Below are positions 53,070 through 63,576 of a stretch of 64,000 nucleotides of DNA, piece by piece; positions within the stretch are counted from its first letter, which is position 1; each line of letters starts with the position of its first letter. The position numbers and the translations under genes were made by a program. Source of the DNA: Thalassospira tepidiphila MCCC 1A03514 (GTDB lineage: Bacteria; Pseudomonadota; Alphaproteobacteria; Rhodospirillales; Thalassospiraceae). Location: assembly GCF_001662875.1 (NCBI RefSeq), contig NZ_JPVZ01000004.1, forward strand, positions 62,001 to 126,000, read 5' to 3'. Under the pieces are notes generated by a model. It saw only the letters and a list, made by a program, of their open reading frames with translations, did no database searches and was not told the origin of the DNA.

Positions 53070-55253
53070 ATGCGTTTTACAGGACAGAAACTGTCTTCGA
53101 CCCTTTTGCTGGGTACGGCACTTGCGTTGGTTTTTGCCGCACCCGATTTTGCGCTGGCGCAGTCTGCAGATGACGCGACAGAACGTGACGGCGAAAGCAC
53201 TACCCTTAAACCTCTGATCATTGAGTCCGAAGCAGAGCCTGCACATGCTCCTGTAAACGGATATGTTGCTACACACAGTGCAACCGGCTCAAAAACCGGC
53301 ACCGCCATTGAGGAAATCCCGCAATCCGTATCCGTTATCGGCCGCAAAGAGATGGACAGCCGTGGTGTCGATAAAGTCGATGAAGCATTGCGATATACCG
53401 CTGGCGTATTCACCCAGCCTTATGGCTCCGACACGGATACCAACTGGTTCTTCATTCGTGGCTTTGAAGCAACCCAGAGCGGAGCCTATCTTGATGGCTT
53501 GCAAAACTACGCCTATGGCTTTGGCGCATTCTTGGTCAATGATTACAATCTTGAAAGGGTAGAAGTTCTGCGCGGTGCCGCCTCTGTCCTGTATGGCAGC
53601 ACCAATCCCGGCGGCATGGTAAACTATGTCAGCAAACGCCCGACCGATGTGCCACTGCGCCGTCTTGAATTTTCCGTCACCGAGACTGGGAAATATGGCA
53701 CAGGCATCGATTTCAGCGACAAGCTTAGTGACGTTGCAGCATACCGCCTGACCGGTAACTTTACCAATGGCGACGAACAGGCCGACGACAATGAAGGATT
53801 CCAGGGGACGGTTGCACCAAGCTTAGCCTGGACGCCGAACGAAGACACCAGCCTGACCCTGCTTAGCAGCTTTACCTTCGTGGACGGCAAGCATAATGGT
53901 GGCCTTGGTTTCCTGCCCTATTTCGGCACTGCCAAAGATGCGCCTTATGGCAAGATTGATCCGGAAACCAACTTCTCTGAACCCGACCTTGATAAAAACC
54001 TGCGCCGTCAGGTTATGGTCGGTTACGAACTTGAACACGATCTCAATGACGACCTAACCTTCCGCCAGAATGCGCGGATCGGACATGCAGACATTCATGA
54101 GATTTACTACTACCCAAGTGGCTATGCCACCGGTGGAACATCACCAACAACCACCAATTACGACCTTGATCGCTGGGGGTTCGAACACCGCACCCAGATC
54201 ACATCCATCGGTCTTGATAACCAGCTCGAACAACGCTTTGAGACCGGTGCACTTGATCACACATTGCTTGGTGGCATCGACCTAAAGCGGTTTGATATGT
54301 CGCGCAAAGAATATTCCGGCGCAGGTACCGATATTGATCCGCTGAATCCCGTACATGGCACCGCACAGGTCGCACGATCTGCCTATCTCGATCAGGACAT
54401 TGTCATGAACCAGATCGGTGTATATGCACAGGATCAAATCCGGTTTGGTGACGGCTGGATCACGACGCTGAATGGTCGTTATGATTATGTCAAAACCGAT
54501 GGCGACGATCCGATTTCCCGGTACAACAACTATAGCGAAACCACAGGTGAGTGGAGCGGTCGCGCTGGCTTGGCATATACCTTCGACAATGGTCTGACCC
54601 CGTATGTAAGCGCTGCAACGTTCTTTAACCCGGTTCTCGGTTCAAGCTCCCAAGGGGTGTATGAACCGGAAACCGGCAGCCAGTATGAAGCAGGCCTGAA
54701 ATACGTCCCCAATAGCTTCGATGGCCTTTTCACGGTTGCTGTATTTGACCTGACCCGTCAGAACGTGATTACCGGCACCTTCCAGAACGAGCGTCAGCTT
54801 GGTGAAGTTAACTCACAGGGTATCGAGTTTGAAGCCAAGGCGAACATCACTGAGAACCTTCTGCTCAGCGCTAGCGCAACTGCCTACGACCTTGAAGTTA
54901 CCAAGGACGAAGACGCAAGTGTGATTGGTAAGCAACCGGTCACCGTCCCGACCGAGATGGCGACCCTTGGTCTCGATTACACCATCCGTCAGGGCACGCT
55001 CAGCGGCCTTCGCCTAGGTGGTGGTGTACGTTATCAAGGCGCATCCTATGCGGACGAGGCCAACCAGTACGAAGTACCGGCAGCAACATTGTTTGACGCT
55101 GGCCTTGGCTACGGCGTTGAGAACCAGTGGAACCTCAGCCTCAATGTCAGCAACCTATTTGACAAGGAATATGTCGCAGGTTGCAGTTCGGCCACGGCCT
55201 GCGGCTATGGCGAAGGACGTACGGCACTTCTAAAGCTTACCCTCGATCTGTAA
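53070..55253 (+). CDS. TonB-dependent siderophore receptor
   Basis: Outer-membrane receptor, 727 residues. A signal peptide (1-31, ALA-QS) is followed by a plug domain with IEEIPQSVSVIGRKEMDSRG and VLRGAASVLYGSTNPGGMVNYVSKRP, the ferrichrome/ferrioxamine-type (FhuA/FoxA) pattern, then a beta-barrel to the end. The paired Cys near the C-terminus (GCSSATACGYGEGRTALLKL) is also a FhuA-type feature. ATG at 53070 is chosen with AGGGA upstream; the longer frame overlaps the araC-type gene. Probably imports an iron-siderophore complex under AraC and Fur control. The siderophore is unknown. No periplasmic or ABC partner genes are in the window. Confidence 0.93.
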   Translation: MRFTGQKLSSTLLLGTALALVFAAPDFALAQSADDATERDGESTTLKPLIIESEAEPAHAPVNGYVATHSATGSKTGTAIEEIPQSVSVIGRKEMDSRGVDKVDEALRYTAGVFTQPYGSDTDTNWFFIRGFEATQSGAYLDGLQNYAYGFGAFLVNDYNLERVEVLRGAASVLYGSTNPGGMVNYVSKRPTDVPLRRLEFSVTETGKYGTGIDFSDKLSDVAAYRLTGNFTNGDEQADDNEGFQGTVAPSLAWTPNEDTSLTLLSSFTFVDGKHNGGLGFLPYFGTAKDAPYGKIDPETNFSEPDLDKNLRRQVMVGYELEHDLNDDLTFRQNARIGHADIHEIYYYPSGYATGGTSPTTTNYDLDRWGFEHRTQITSIGLDNQLEQRFETGALDHTLLGGIDLKRFDMSRKEYSGAGTDIDPLNPVHGTAQVARSAYLDQDIVMNQIGVYAQDQIRFGDGWITTLNGRYDYVKTDGDDPISRYNNYSETTGEWSGRAGLAYTFDNGLTPYVSAATFFNPVLGSSSQGVYEPETGSQYEAGLKYVPNSFDGLFTVAVFDLTRQNVITGTFQNERQLGEVNSQGIEFEAKANITENLLLSASATAYDLEVTKDEDASVIGKQPVTVPTEMATLGLDYTIRQGTLSGLRLGGGVRYQGASYADEANQYEVPAATLFDAGLGYGVENQWNLSLNVSNLFDKEYVAGCSSATACGYGEGRTALLKLTLDL

Positions 55254-55280
55254 GGTTTCTTGAGCCAGCGAATACAATGA

Positions 55281-55309
55281 AGCCGACGGTCCTGCCGTCG
55301 GCTTTTTTT
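55281..55309 (+). terminator. Intrinsic terminator after the receptor gene
   Basis: AGCCGACGG (55281-55289) pairs with CCGTCGGCT (55295-55303) around a 5-nt loop, then seven T. Confidence 0.92.
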
Positions 55310-55346
55310 GTTGCCAAGCCGAACTCTGTAAAAGTTTCGGTGTCGA

Positions 55347-55913
55347 CTAGAAGTCGTATTCCAGTTCGGTATCCCAGTATAAAAAATCCCGCCAACTTTC
55401 GTGAAGATAGTTTGGCGGGAAACGGCGTCCTGTGGTCTGAAGTTCGTGCATCGAGGGCTGTCCCGGCGTCCTGCGCAGTCGCAGGCCAGCCTCGCGCACC
55501 GATCGACTGCCTTTAAACAGGTTGCAGTCAGAACAGGCCGTGACGATGTTTTCCCAATTGGTTCGCCCACCGCGCGCACGCGGGATGACATGATCAAAGG
55601 TCAGTTCATTTGTCGGCAGGCGGTCACCGCAATACTGACAGGAAAATTCATCGCGCAAAAAGACATTAAACCGGGTAAAGGCCGGGCTGCTTTTAAGCGG
55701 GACATATTCCTTGAGCGAGATAACGCTCGGCAGGCGCATTTTAAAGGAAGGAGAGCGTACTTCGCGGTCGTATTCGGACAGAACATCGACGCGTTCAAGA
55801 AAGACTGCCTTGAGCGTATCCTGCCATGACCAAAGAGATAGCGGGAAGTAGCTCAACGGCCGAAAATCGGCGTTAAGAACAAGTGCCGGACACGCATTGG
55901 GCGATAAATGCAT
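55347..55913 (-). CDS. HNH endonuclease family protein
   Basis: Protein of 188 residues with a C-terminal HNH nuclease fold. Zinc ligands are in CQYCG near residue 93 and CSDC near 127, with the catalytic segment LTFDHVIPRARGGRTNWENIV. The N-terminal half (NADFRPLSYFPLSLWSWQDTLKAV) is the conserved extension of a widespread bacterial HNH group of unknown role. There is no toxin, restriction or phage partner nearby. It is convergent with the receptor gene and preceded by a GGAG ribosome site. Confidence 0.88.
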   Translation of the reverse strand: MHLSPNACPALVLNADFRPLSYFPLSLWSWQDTLKAVFLERVDVLSEYDREVRSPSFKMRLPSVISLKEYVPLKSSPAFTRFNVFLRDEFSCQYCGDRLPTNELTFDHVIPRARGGRTNWENIVTACSDCNLFKGSRSVREAGLRLRRTPGQPSMHELQTTGRRFPPNYLHESWRDFLYWDTELEYDF

Positions 55914-56238
55914 ACCATCCGCTCCACCGTGTTTACCGAGTCGCTTGCCTTATTTAGCAGGTCCGGGAATCGCTGTTGATGAACATATCATGACGTTTCA
56001 CCAAACCGGGCGACACGGCGACGTAAACCACTGATAGAGCAAAGTATAGAGCAAATTTCCAAAAGCGCAAAGCTCGTGTTCTGCCGAGTCGCGTTTATTG
56101 AGACAGTACCCTTGCGCAGCCCAAGGAACCCTTGGGTAACTGCCGTGCGATACGGCACAAAAAAAGCCGCCCGACAATGTCTGGCAGCCTGTCTGGTGTG
56201 GCCAAAACCGACGCATCGGTTGCCCAGGCACAGAGCCG
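55914..56238. other. Intergenic region without a recognisable gene
   Basis: The stretch between the HNH gene start and the rpmB terminator has only short open frames without ribosome sites. It must hold the HNH promoter. No RNA gene was recognised. Confidence 0.5.
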
Positions 56239-56272
56239 AAAAAAACGAAAGGCCCGCTAAAAAGCGAGCCTT
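56239..56272 (-). terminator. Terminator of rpmB
   Basis: On the - strand AAGGCTCGC pairs with GCGGGCCTT (one G-T pair), a 6-nt loop, followed by TCG and a T-run. It lies 32 bp beyond the rpmB stop. Confidence 0.85.
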
Positions 56273-56304
56273 CGTAAATTCTGTCTGTAAAGCAGAAGCC
56301 TTAA

Positions 56305-56598
56305 TTAGGCAGCTTTTGCTTCAACAGCTTTGGCGACCTGGCGTTTGATTTTCACCAAATCTGCCGGCAGCTTTGCATTTGCAGTGCTGAGCAGATACGC
56401 ATCCAGACCACCACGTTTTTCGATGGTGCGGACAGCATTGGTGGTCAGACGCAGACGCACCGAACGACCGAGCGACTCACTAAGCAGCGAGGTCGGCTGC
56501 AGGTTCGGGAGGAAACGACGTTTGGTACGATTGTGGGCGTGGCTCACATTCATGCCGACCAAAACGCCTTTGCCGGATACCGGGCAGCGACGTGCCAT
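56305..56598 (-). CDS. rpmB: 50S ribosomal protein L28
   Basis: Ribosomal protein L28, 97 residues, starting MARRCPVSGKGVLVGMNVSHAHNRTKRRFLPNLQ in the alphaproteobacterial pattern, with a longer C-terminus (KIKRQVAKAVEAKAA) than the 78-residue E. coli form. ATG at 56598 follows AGGAGATCAGGTC. The upstream part of the frame is not coding. It is a single gene with its own terminator. Confidence 0.95.
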   Translation of the reverse strand: MARRCPVSGKGVLVGMNVSHAHNRTKRRFLPNLQPTSLLSESLGRSVRLRLTTNAVRTIEKRGGLDAYLLSTANAKLPADLVKIKRQVAKAVEAKAA

Positions 56599-57046
56599 GA
56601 CCTGATCTCCTGGTCTATAAATTCGCAAAAGGACGCTTGGCCTGAACATGCAGGCCCGCGCTTGGAAGCGGGTTATTACCGCCTCTAACCCATGCCGTCA
56701 AGCCTTCATCAACCGAAAACCGCGACAAAAACGCTTATCAGAGCTGTTTTGACGATAATCCTTGGTTTGTGCCGGTATTTGCCCAACTCAACCGCACGGA
56801 ATCTGATGTTTTCCAAACCGGGGCGACAATAACAAAGACCCCATTTACAGGCAATTGCGCCATCCTGACACAATGCGAACAATCGATTCTCTGTGTTTAT
56901 ATAATAAGAGCACCCTGCTTGATGCCTGCAAAGGCCTTTGGATTCAATCTGTCGCGTTTATTGATACGGATCAAAACGCCTACGCGCACAGCATGGTAGG
57001 TTCAACACCATGAGTTAAGAAATCCGTTTCGGGAGCATGACGGGAC
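56599..57046. other. Intergenic region, 448 bp, no recognisable gene
   Basis: This divergent gap between rpmB and the small membrane-protein gene must hold the rpmB promoter. An open frame of 76 codons on the + strand (56769-56999) has no ribosome site or family resemblance and is probably not expressed. Confidence 0.5.
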
Positions 57047-57235
57047 ATGAAATCAGATAGCAAAGTTTCTCTGCCGCTTTTGGGCATTCTGCTGGTCGCT
57101 GTAATTGGCTTGGCACTTTACCTTGCCGGTTATGTTCTTGCCGCGTTCGGCGTTCCGATCGCATCCTTCTGGATTTATGTCGCGCTGGCGCTTGTGCCGG
57201 TCAGCTTCCTTGTTCTGATTGATTTTAGCCGCTGA
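57047..57235 (+). CDS. Small two-helix membrane protein
   Basis: A 62-residue protein with two hydrophobic segments (about 8-31 and 38-58) and a short hydrophilic N-terminus. A GACGGGAC purine-rich site precedes the ATG and a good terminator follows, which supports expression. I do not recognise a family. It is a stand-alone gene. Confidence 0.65.
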   Translation: MKSDSKVSLPLLGILLVAVIGLALYLAGYVLAAFGVPIASFWIYVALALVPVSFLVLIDFSR

Positions 57236-57263
57236 TTCTGTCCCCCAGCAGAACAGGACTATG

Positions 57264-57299
57264 AACGGCTTGCCACGCTTGCGGCAGGCCGTTTTTTTT
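57264..57299 (+). terminator. Intrinsic terminator after the small membrane-protein gene
   Basis: A 10-bp stem (ACGGCTTGCC with GGCAGGCCGT, one G-T pair), an 8-nt loop and eight T. Confidence 0.9.
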
Positions 57300-57322
57300 G
57301 CGCCAGTTTCAAAGAAACACAG

Positions 57323-59413
57323 TCAGGCTGGCAAATCCGGATCAGTTTGCCAGTGAATGTCGCGACACGGGAGCTGCCCCGGACGGGCAAAGAAGTATCC
57401 CTGATAGGCATCTACCCCCATCGCGCGGAGTTCCGCACGCTGTTGCGGCGTCTCGATCCCCTCGGCAATGACTTTAAGACCAAAGCGATGGGCGATCAGA
57501 ATTGCCGCCTCGATCACCACGCGGGCATTTTCATCCATCGACAAGACAAAGGACTTGTCGATCTTGACCGCATCGACATGAATTTCGTGCAAGCGCGACA
57601 AGGATGAATACCCGGTCCCGAAATCATCAATATGAATGCCAACTTCCATCGCGTGCAGATGATCAAGCACGGCGGAAATCTGGGACGTCTGGCGTTTTTC
57701 AAAGATCGATTCCGTGACTTCCAGCACCAACCGATTGGATGCAAGTCCGGTTTCCGTCAGGATGCGCGAAACCATATCGGGAAAATTCGGCATCACGATC
57801 TGACGGATCGAAACGTTGATGGCAATTTTCGTGGTAACCGGAATCTCGGTATGGTCATGCAGGGTCTGACAGGCGCACCGCATGCACCATTCCCCGATAT
57901 CAACGATGAGCGCACTTTCCTCGGCAATCGGAATGAATTCATCGGGCGGCACAGTGCCAAGCACCGCGCTGTTCCAGCGCAAAAGGGCCTCGTAGGCGAT
58001 GATGTCGCCACGGGTTGCATCAATGACCGGCTGGTACTCGATATAAAACTCATCGGCACTCAGCGCCCGACGCAGCGCCTGTGTCACACTCAGGCGACGT
58101 TCCTGTTCCGTCAGCAGCATCTTGTCGTAGTTATGCACACTGCCCCGGCCGGATCGTTTGACCTCGGCCGCGGCCAGATCCGCCCAGTGGATCAGTTCCG
58201 ATATCGACGGATTACGTCCAGATGAAAAGGCCACGCCGGTACTGAACCCGACGTGCAATGTATGACCGACAATATTGATCGGCTGATTAACCGCGCGCTG
58301 CGCCAGTTCAACCGTGGTTTCGACCAGTGGGTGTAACTCTTCATGCGGGGCGGCCAGAACAATCAGAAACTCATCCCCGCCCCAACGCCCCAATGCATGG
58401 CGGTCATCAACACATTCCCTAAGCCGCATGCTGACAGCACGCAGGACTTCATCGCCTATCGCGTGACTGAGGCCATCATTGATCTGTTTGAACCGGTCCA
58501 GATCGATAAACAGCACGGCGTAATCCAGAAGCGCGTCCGATCTCTTTTTATGTTCGAACCAGGCGACAATCCCGTCACGGTTAAGGATACCGGTCAGGGC
58601 ATCGTGTTCGACCAGATTGCGCAGCTCCTCTGTGCGCTGCTCGACCCGCGCTTCGAGGGTGGCATTCCAGTTTTCGGTAATCCGGTTTTTCTGCCGGAGG
58701 TCTTCGACCAGCCCCTGATTTTGATGTTTGAGGACAAAAGATCTGAAAAGAACCGCGTGATTGTTGCGATGTGTAACCAGCATCACCAGAAGGAACACCA
58801 GCGCCAAGGCGGACAGGATATAGTTCGCATCCCCCATCACCGACAGGATCACGGCTGGCGGCAATAGCAGCGCACACAGATAAAAGCGCCCGACGAGAAA
58901 GACAGGAGCAAGAATACCCGTGGCACCCCCAGCCATACCGGCAATGATGATCATGGTCAGAAACTGGCTTTCGCCCTGAACAGCGGGAATTTCAATCGCA
59001 CCAACCATGGACCATAGCAGTCCAGTGACAATTACCCCGATCTGATAGCGAAATCGCCATTTTCGAAGCAGACCAGAGGAGAGCTCCGTACTGTTTTCAC
59101 GCGTCAGGTGATAGAGATACCCACCCCAAAGCCGAATGCTGCAAATCAAGGTGACGACCAGAAGCCAGATAACGGTTTCGGCGCGCAAATCGCCGCGCAG
59201 CCAGAACATCGCAACCATGCTGGTGCCAGCGGCCAGATTGACCAGAATGTTAGCCCAATTGTTGCGATAGGCCAGATCAAGAAGGTCACGCTGAACCTTT
59301 CCGTTCAACTCTTCCCCGGCACTCATTTCTATGCCCGGGTCGAGAATGCGTTTCGCAATTCCCCTAACCAAGCCAGCATCTTTTTTCATCTGGTCTTGTG
59401 CCCCCGACATCAT
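57323..59413 (-). CDS. Bifunctional GGDEF-EAL cyclic-di-GMP protein
   Basis: Membrane protein, 696 residues. The N-terminal 230 residues hold about six hydrophobic helices, followed by a short coiled coil (about 240-270), GGDEF domain (motif RWGGDEF, Glu at 348) and EAL domain (YEALLRW, Glu at 475). EAL catalytic motifs LEVTESIFE, IDDFGTGYSS, KIDKSFV, AEGIET and YQGYFFARP are all intact, so both c-di-GMP synthesis and breakdown are possible. No RxxD inhibitory site is obvious. The start is uncertain: two adjacent ATGs at 59413 and 59410 lack a good ribosome site, and 59389 is a further option. Signal sensed is unknown. Confidence 0.92.
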   Translation of the reverse strand: MMSGAQDQMKKDAGLVRGIAKRILDPGIEMSAGEELNGKVQRDLLDLAYRNNWANILVNLAAGTSMVAMFWLRGDLRAETVIWLLVVTLICSIRLWGGYLYHLTRENSTELSSGLLRKWRFRYQIGVIVTGLLWSMVGAIEIPAVQGESQFLTMIIIAGMAGGATGILAPVFLVGRFYLCALLLPPAVILSVMGDANYILSALALVFLLVMLVTHRNNHAVLFRSFVLKHQNQGLVEDLRQKNRITENWNATLEARVEQRTEELRNLVEHDALTGILNRDGIVAWFEHKKRSDALLDYAVLFIDLDRFKQINDGLSHAIGDEVLRAVSMRLRECVDDRHALGRWGGDEFLIVLAAPHEELHPLVETTVELAQRAVNQPINIVGHTLHVGFSTGVAFSSGRNPSISELIHWADLAAAEVKRSGRGSVHNYDKMLLTEQERRLSVTQALRRALSADEFYIEYQPVIDATRGDIIAYEALLRWNSAVLGTVPPDEFIPIAEESALIVDIGEWCMRCACQTLHDHTEIPVTTKIAINVSIRQIVMPNFPDMVSRILTETGLASNRLVLEVTESIFEKRQTSQISAVLDHLHAMEVGIHIDDFGTGYSSLSRLHEIHVDAVKIDKSFVLSMDENARVVIEAAILIAHRFGLKVIAEGIETPQQRAELRAMGVDAYQGYFFARPGQLPCRDIHWQTDPDLPA

Positions 59414-59520
59414 CGTTCGATCAAAACATCCTATACGGAGGTAATAATCAACGACAACGGGAATATGAAAAACACAAAATATTACGGCTTACTAAGGGAT
59501 CACCGCCCCGCCCCGGTCAA

Positions 59521-60360
59521 TCAGAATTGATCAGCCAGTTTGATCACGTCAGCAGGCGAAAGCCCCTCTTCGCGCATGGATCTGAGCGTCCTGGATTTGT
59601 CACGCTTGGCAAAGCGTTTGCCATCAGGTCCGGTCAGAAGCCCGTGATGGTGATATTCCGGCACGTCATAGCCCAGCAATTCCTGCAACAAACGATGCAG
59701 GTGGCTGGCAAAAAACAAGTCCTCACCACGAGTGACGAGGGTTATGCCCTGCAGATCATCATCATGGGTGACCGAGATATGATAGCTGGTCGGGGTATCC
59801 TTGCGTGCCAGAACCACATCGCCAAAGATTTCCGGGGTGGCGATCTGTTTGCCTGAAGCGCGATCAAACCAGGCCAGTTCCTTGCCGACCTGCTTGATCG
59901 CCGCAGCCATATCAAGACGAAGTGCATAGCTTTCACCGGCTGCAATGCGATCCTTTCGTTCGGTTGGCGAACACTGCCGACAGGTGCCGGGATAAAGCGC
60001 GCCATCCGGGCCATGCGGTGCGTTGCCAATGCGGGCTATTTCTGCCTGAATGTCCTTGCGGGTGCAAAAGCACGGATAAAGTAATTCCATATCCGACAAG
60101 CGATCCAGCACCGCCTGATAATCGGCAAAGTGATCGGACTGCACCCGAACCGGCACGTCCCATTCAAAGCCAAGCCAGGCGAGGTCTTCATAGATCGCAT
60201 CAAGATATTCCGGACGACACCGGGTTTGGTCGATATCTTCGATCCGCAAAAGAAAACGGCCATCCGGCCCAGCCTGTTTTGCAGAAAACAAGGCCGAGGC
60301 CGCATGGCCGAGATGAAGATATCCGGTCGGGCTTGGTGCAAAGCGGGTGATCACGGTCAT
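59521..60360 (-). CDS. gluQRS: Glutamyl-Q tRNA(Asp) synthetase
   Basis: Truncated class I glutamyl-tRNA synthetase-like enzyme, 279 residues, without the anticodon-binding domain, attaching glutamate to the queuosine base of tRNA(Asp). HIGH-type motif GYLHLGHA near residue 14, KMSKS-type RFAKRDKS near 252, and a zinc site from CFC near 96 and Tyr/Cys (YPGTC) near 124. Length is standard for GluQRS (about 290). It lies 19 bp downstream of cobT on the same strand and may be co-transcribed. Confidence 0.93.
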   Translation of the reverse strand: MTVITRFAPSPTGYLHLGHAASALFSAKQAGPDGRFLLRIEDIDQTRCRPEYLDAIYEDLAWLGFEWDVPVRVQSDHFADYQAVLDRLSDMELLYPCFCTRKDIQAEIARIGNAPHGPDGALYPGTCRQCSPTERKDRIAAGESYALRLDMAAAIKQVGKELAWFDRASGKQIATPEIFGDVVLARKDTPTSYHISVTHDDDLQGITLVTRGEDLFFASHLHRLLQELLGYDVPEYHHHGLLTGPDGKRFAKRDKSRTLRSMREEGLSPADVIKLADQF

Positions 60361-60379
60361 CCTTTAAGCACCCCTGCCC

Positions 60380-62353
60380 TTACCAGCGGTCGCGATCGCC
60401 TGTGGCGTGATCGCGGGCCTGCGCGTTATCGGCGGGCACATGGCGCATCGGGCGTTTGGGTTGACGCGCGCCCTGTTCGTCAAACAGATCGGACAATTCG
60501 CGTAGCATGGTGCCACCGAGTTCTTCCGGATCGTTGATCGTGACCGCACGACGGTAATAGCGCGTGACGTCATGACCGATCCCGATCGCCAGAAGTTCGA
60601 CCGGTGATCTGGTTTCGATCCATTCGATCACTTCGCGCAGATGACGTTCCAGATAGTTTCCGGAATTGACCGAAAGGGTCGAGTCATCAACCGGCGCACC
60701 ATCGGAAATCACCATCATGATCCGGCGTTGTTCGGTGCGACCCAGAAGACGTTCATGCGCCCAAAGCAGCGCTTCGCCGTCGATGTTTTCCTTAAGCAGC
60801 CCTTCGCGCAGCATCAGACCAAGGTTCTTGCGTGCCCGACGCCAAGGCGTGTCGGCAGCCTTGTAGATGATGTGACGCAGATCGTTCAGACGACCGGGTT
60901 TTGGCGGTTTTCCGGCCTCGACCCAGCTTTCGCGCGACTGGCCACCTTTCCACTGACGGGTGGTGAAACCAAGGATTTCGACCTTAACACCACAACGTTC
61001 CAGTGTGCGGGCCAGAATATCAGCCGACAGGGCGGCAATCGTAATCGGACGACCACGCATGGAGCCGGAATTATCAATCAGAAGGGTGACAACCGTATCG
61101 CGGAAATCGGTATCCTGTTCCTGCTTGAACGATAGCGACGTCGACGGGGTCGAGACGATCCGGGCCAGCTTGGCGGCATCAAGAATGCCTTCTTCAAGGT
61201 CGAAGTCCCAGCCGCGGTTCTGCTGCGCCATCAGGCGGCGTTGCAGACGGTTGGCAAGCTTGGAAACCACGTTCTGAAGGTTGGCCAGCTGCTTATCAAG
61301 CATCGCGCGCAGGCGCGACAGTTCAAGGTTTTCACACAGATCATCTGCGGTGACGACCTCGTCAAATTCGCGGGTAAACGGCTCATAGCCGCGTTCGACC
61401 GGCTCGTTACGACCATCAAATTCCGGCTGCTCGCCCGGTCCGGCAGGCTTTTCTTCCTGCGACATGGCTTCAAGCTGCTGGTCGTCAATATCGCCTTCAC
61501 CGGCTTCGGCTTCTTCGGAACCGGCATCGGTTTGATCATCGCTGCCATCAGGTTCGGAATCGTCATTCTGACCCTGCTGGCCGCCCTGACTTTCCATATC
61601 TTCCTGATCGGGATCATTTTCGCCGTCTTTTTGCTCGTCATCCTCGCCTTCCTGTTCGGGCGGGGCATCGTCGAGGTCGTCTTCAAGCGACAGGTGATCG
61701 AGCAATTTGCGCATGCCACGTGCAAAGGCATCCTGATCATCGAGCAGATCGCGCAGGTTACTCAGGTCTGAGCCGGCATTTTCTTCGATATGTGAACGCC
61801 ACAGATCAATCAGCGGACCAGCGGATTCAGGGGCCTTTTCACCGGTAAAAACTTCACGCGCCAGCATGCCGATCGCATCAGCAAAGGGGGCATCGTCGCG
61901 TGATGTCACACGGTGATAGTTCTTGGCATGGCAGTCCTGCTCGGCATGTTCGCGAAGGTTTTTGCGCACACCGGGGAAATACCGCGATCCCACTGCTTCG
62001 ACACGTGCAGTTTCAAGCGCATCGTAAACAGCCTGAGCCTCGGCGGTTTCGGGCATGCGCTTGGCGTGCAGGGTCGCATCATGGTGACGCATCTTAAGCG
62101 CCCAGCCATCGGCAACACCGCGCAGATCGGCGACTTCATCCTTGGGCATGGACTGTTTGGGCATCGGCAAACGCACATGTTCACCATAGCCGCCCGGACG
62201 CCCGCCTTTGACAAAGCCGACTTCCAGATCATTGCGCCCGGCAAGCGCACGAAACGTCGCTGCCGTGCCGCGCAAGAAGCCGGAAAGAGCCTCATCATTC
62301 TTCATCGCACTACTCGCTTGTGGAACCAGTTCGCCAATCTGCTTAAGAGCCAC
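60380..62353 (-). CDS. cobT: Cobaltochelatase subunit CobT
   Basis: Aerobic cobaltochelatase subunit, 657 residues, which with CobS and CobN inserts cobalt into hydrogenobyrinic acid a,c-diamide. An N-terminal region (STVRA-like [18 protein letters not shown]), a long acidic stretch at about 225-310 rich in Asp/Glu/Gln, and a C-terminal von Willebrand A domain with the MIDAS motif [11 protein letters not shown] start at 62353, 3 bp after the cobS stop. ATG at 62305 is an alternative start. cobN is not in the window, which is common because it is often elsewhere. Confidence 0.95.
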   Translation of the reverse strand: MALKQIGELVPQASSAMKNDEALSGFLRGTAATFRALAGRNDLEVGFVKGGRPGGYGEHVRLPMPKQSMPKDEVADLRGVADGWALKMRHHDATLHAKRMPETAEAQAVYDALETARVEAVGSRYFPGVRKNLREHAEQDCHAKNYHRVTSRDDAPFADAIGMLAREVFTGEKAPESAGPLIDLWRSHIEENAGSDLSNLRDLLDDQDAFARGMRKLLDHLSLEDDLDDAPPEQEGEDDEQKDGENDPDQEDMESQGGQQGQNDDSEPDGSDDQTDAGSEEAEAGEGDIDDQQLEAMSQEEKPAGPGEQPEFDGRNEPVERGYEPFTREFDEVVTADDLCENLELSRLRAMLDKQLANLQNVVSKLANRLQRRLMAQQNRGWDFDLEEGILDAAKLARIVSTPSTSLSFKQEQDTDFRDTVVTLLIDNSGSMRGRPITIAALSADILARTLERCGVKVEILGFTTRQWKGGQSRESWVEAGKPPKPGRLNDLRHIIYKAADTPWRRARKNLGLMLREGLLKENIDGEALLWAHERLLGRTEQRRIMMVISDGAPVDDSTLSVNSGNYLERHLREVIEWIETRSPVELLAIGIGHDVTRYYRRAVTINDPEELGGTMLRELSDLFDEQGARQPKRPMRHVPADNAQARDHATGDRDRW

Positions 62354-62356
62354 GCC

Positions 62357-63364
62357 TTAGCGGACCATTACATTGATGGCTTCCTCAGGCAGTTCTTCCC
62401 CAAAGCAACGCTGGTAATATTCCGCCAAAATCGGACGTTCGACTTCATCGCAACGGTTTAAGAACGTTACGCGGAAGGCATAGGAAACATCCCCGAAGAT
62501 TTTGGCGTTTTCTGCAAGCGTGATCACGGTACGCGGGCTCATGACGGTTGAGATATCACCGGCCACAAAGCCCTGACGCGTCAGGTTGGCAAGGGCAACC
62601 ATTGCCTCGATCTTCTGGCGGCCTTCGGCATTATCAAACGCCGGAACCTTGGCGGTGACGATGTTGGTTTCGTCTTCGACCGACAGATAGTTGAGCGTCG
62701 CAATGATCGACCAACGGTCCATCTGCGCCTGGTTGATCTGCTGGGTGCCGTGATACAGGCCCGTGGTATCGCCAAGACCGACCGTGTTCGACGTCGCAAA
62801 CAGGCGGAAATGCGAATGCGGGTGGATGACCTTGTTCTGATCAAGAAGGGTCAGCTTGCCATCAACTTCAAGCACACGCTGGATCACGAACATCACATCG
62901 GGGCGACCGGCATCATATTCATCAAACACCATCGCGACAGGGCGTTTGAGCGCCCAAGGCAAAATGCCTTCGCGGAATTCGGTGATCTGTTTGCCATCAC
63001 GCAGAACAATCGCGTCCTTGCCGATCAGGTCGATACGGCTGATGTGGCTATCAAGGTTCACACGCACGCACGGCCAGTTCAGGCGCGCTGCCACCTGTTC
63101 GATATGGGTCGATTTACCGGTGCCGTGATAACCCTGGATCATCACGCGGCGGTTATGGGCAAAACCCGCCAGGATCGCCATCGTGGTGTCGCGATCAAAA
63201 CGATAGGTCGGATCAATCGCCGGCACATGTTCGCTGCCCTGACTGAATGCCGGGACTTCCATATCGATATCAATCCCGAACGTTTCACGGACGGAAATGG
63301 TGATGTCGGGTGTATCAAGCGGATGTTCTGCCGCTGCACCGCTCGCTTCGTAACCTTGGCTCAT
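62357..63364 (-). CDS. cobS: Cobaltochelatase subunit CobS
   Basis: AAA+ ATPase of the cobaltochelatase complex, 335 residues. Walker [10 protein letters not shown] at 78-86, Walker B-type [13 protein letters not shown], and sensor region [13 protein letters not shown]. It forms a ring with CobT and powers CobN. The J-domain gene just upstream and cobT just downstream give the usual alphaproteobacterial order. Confidence 0.95.
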   Translation of the reverse strand: MSQGYEASGAAAEHPLDTPDITISVRETFGIDIDMEVPAFSQGSEHVPAIDPTYRFDRDTTMAILAGFAHNRRVMIQGYHGTGKSTHIEQVAARLNWPCVRVNLDSHISRIDLIGKDAIVLRDGKQITEFREGILPWALKRPVAMVFDEYDAGRPDVMFVIQRVLEVDGKLTLLDQNKVIHPHSHFRLFATSNTVGLGDTTGLYHGTQQINQAQMDRWSIIATLNYLSVEDETNIVTAKVPAFDNAEGRQKIEAMVALANLTRQGFVAGDISTVMSPRTVITLAENAKIFGDVSYAFRVTFLNRCDEVERPILAEYYQRCFGEELPEEAINVMVR

Positions 63365-63576
63365 AAGTACTCGCGCGTTTTTCGGACCGGCGCTGGTGAC
63401 GCGGTCGTTTCGTTAAACTTGCTCATTAATAGCGGTTATGACGCATCACACAAAGGGAAGATGCGCAAAAAATATCTATTATCGCAAAAGGTTTGGTCGA
63501 TAAGACCTTCCAGATACGCAAACTGCAACCAGATAGACCGGTTTTGATCAAATTTCGCAGAAAATTAGCCAGAAAG

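Noticed and set aside
56769..56999. 76-codon open frame between rpmB and the small membrane-protein gene
   Set aside because: No ribosome site, no recognisable motif and a composition unlike the neighbours.
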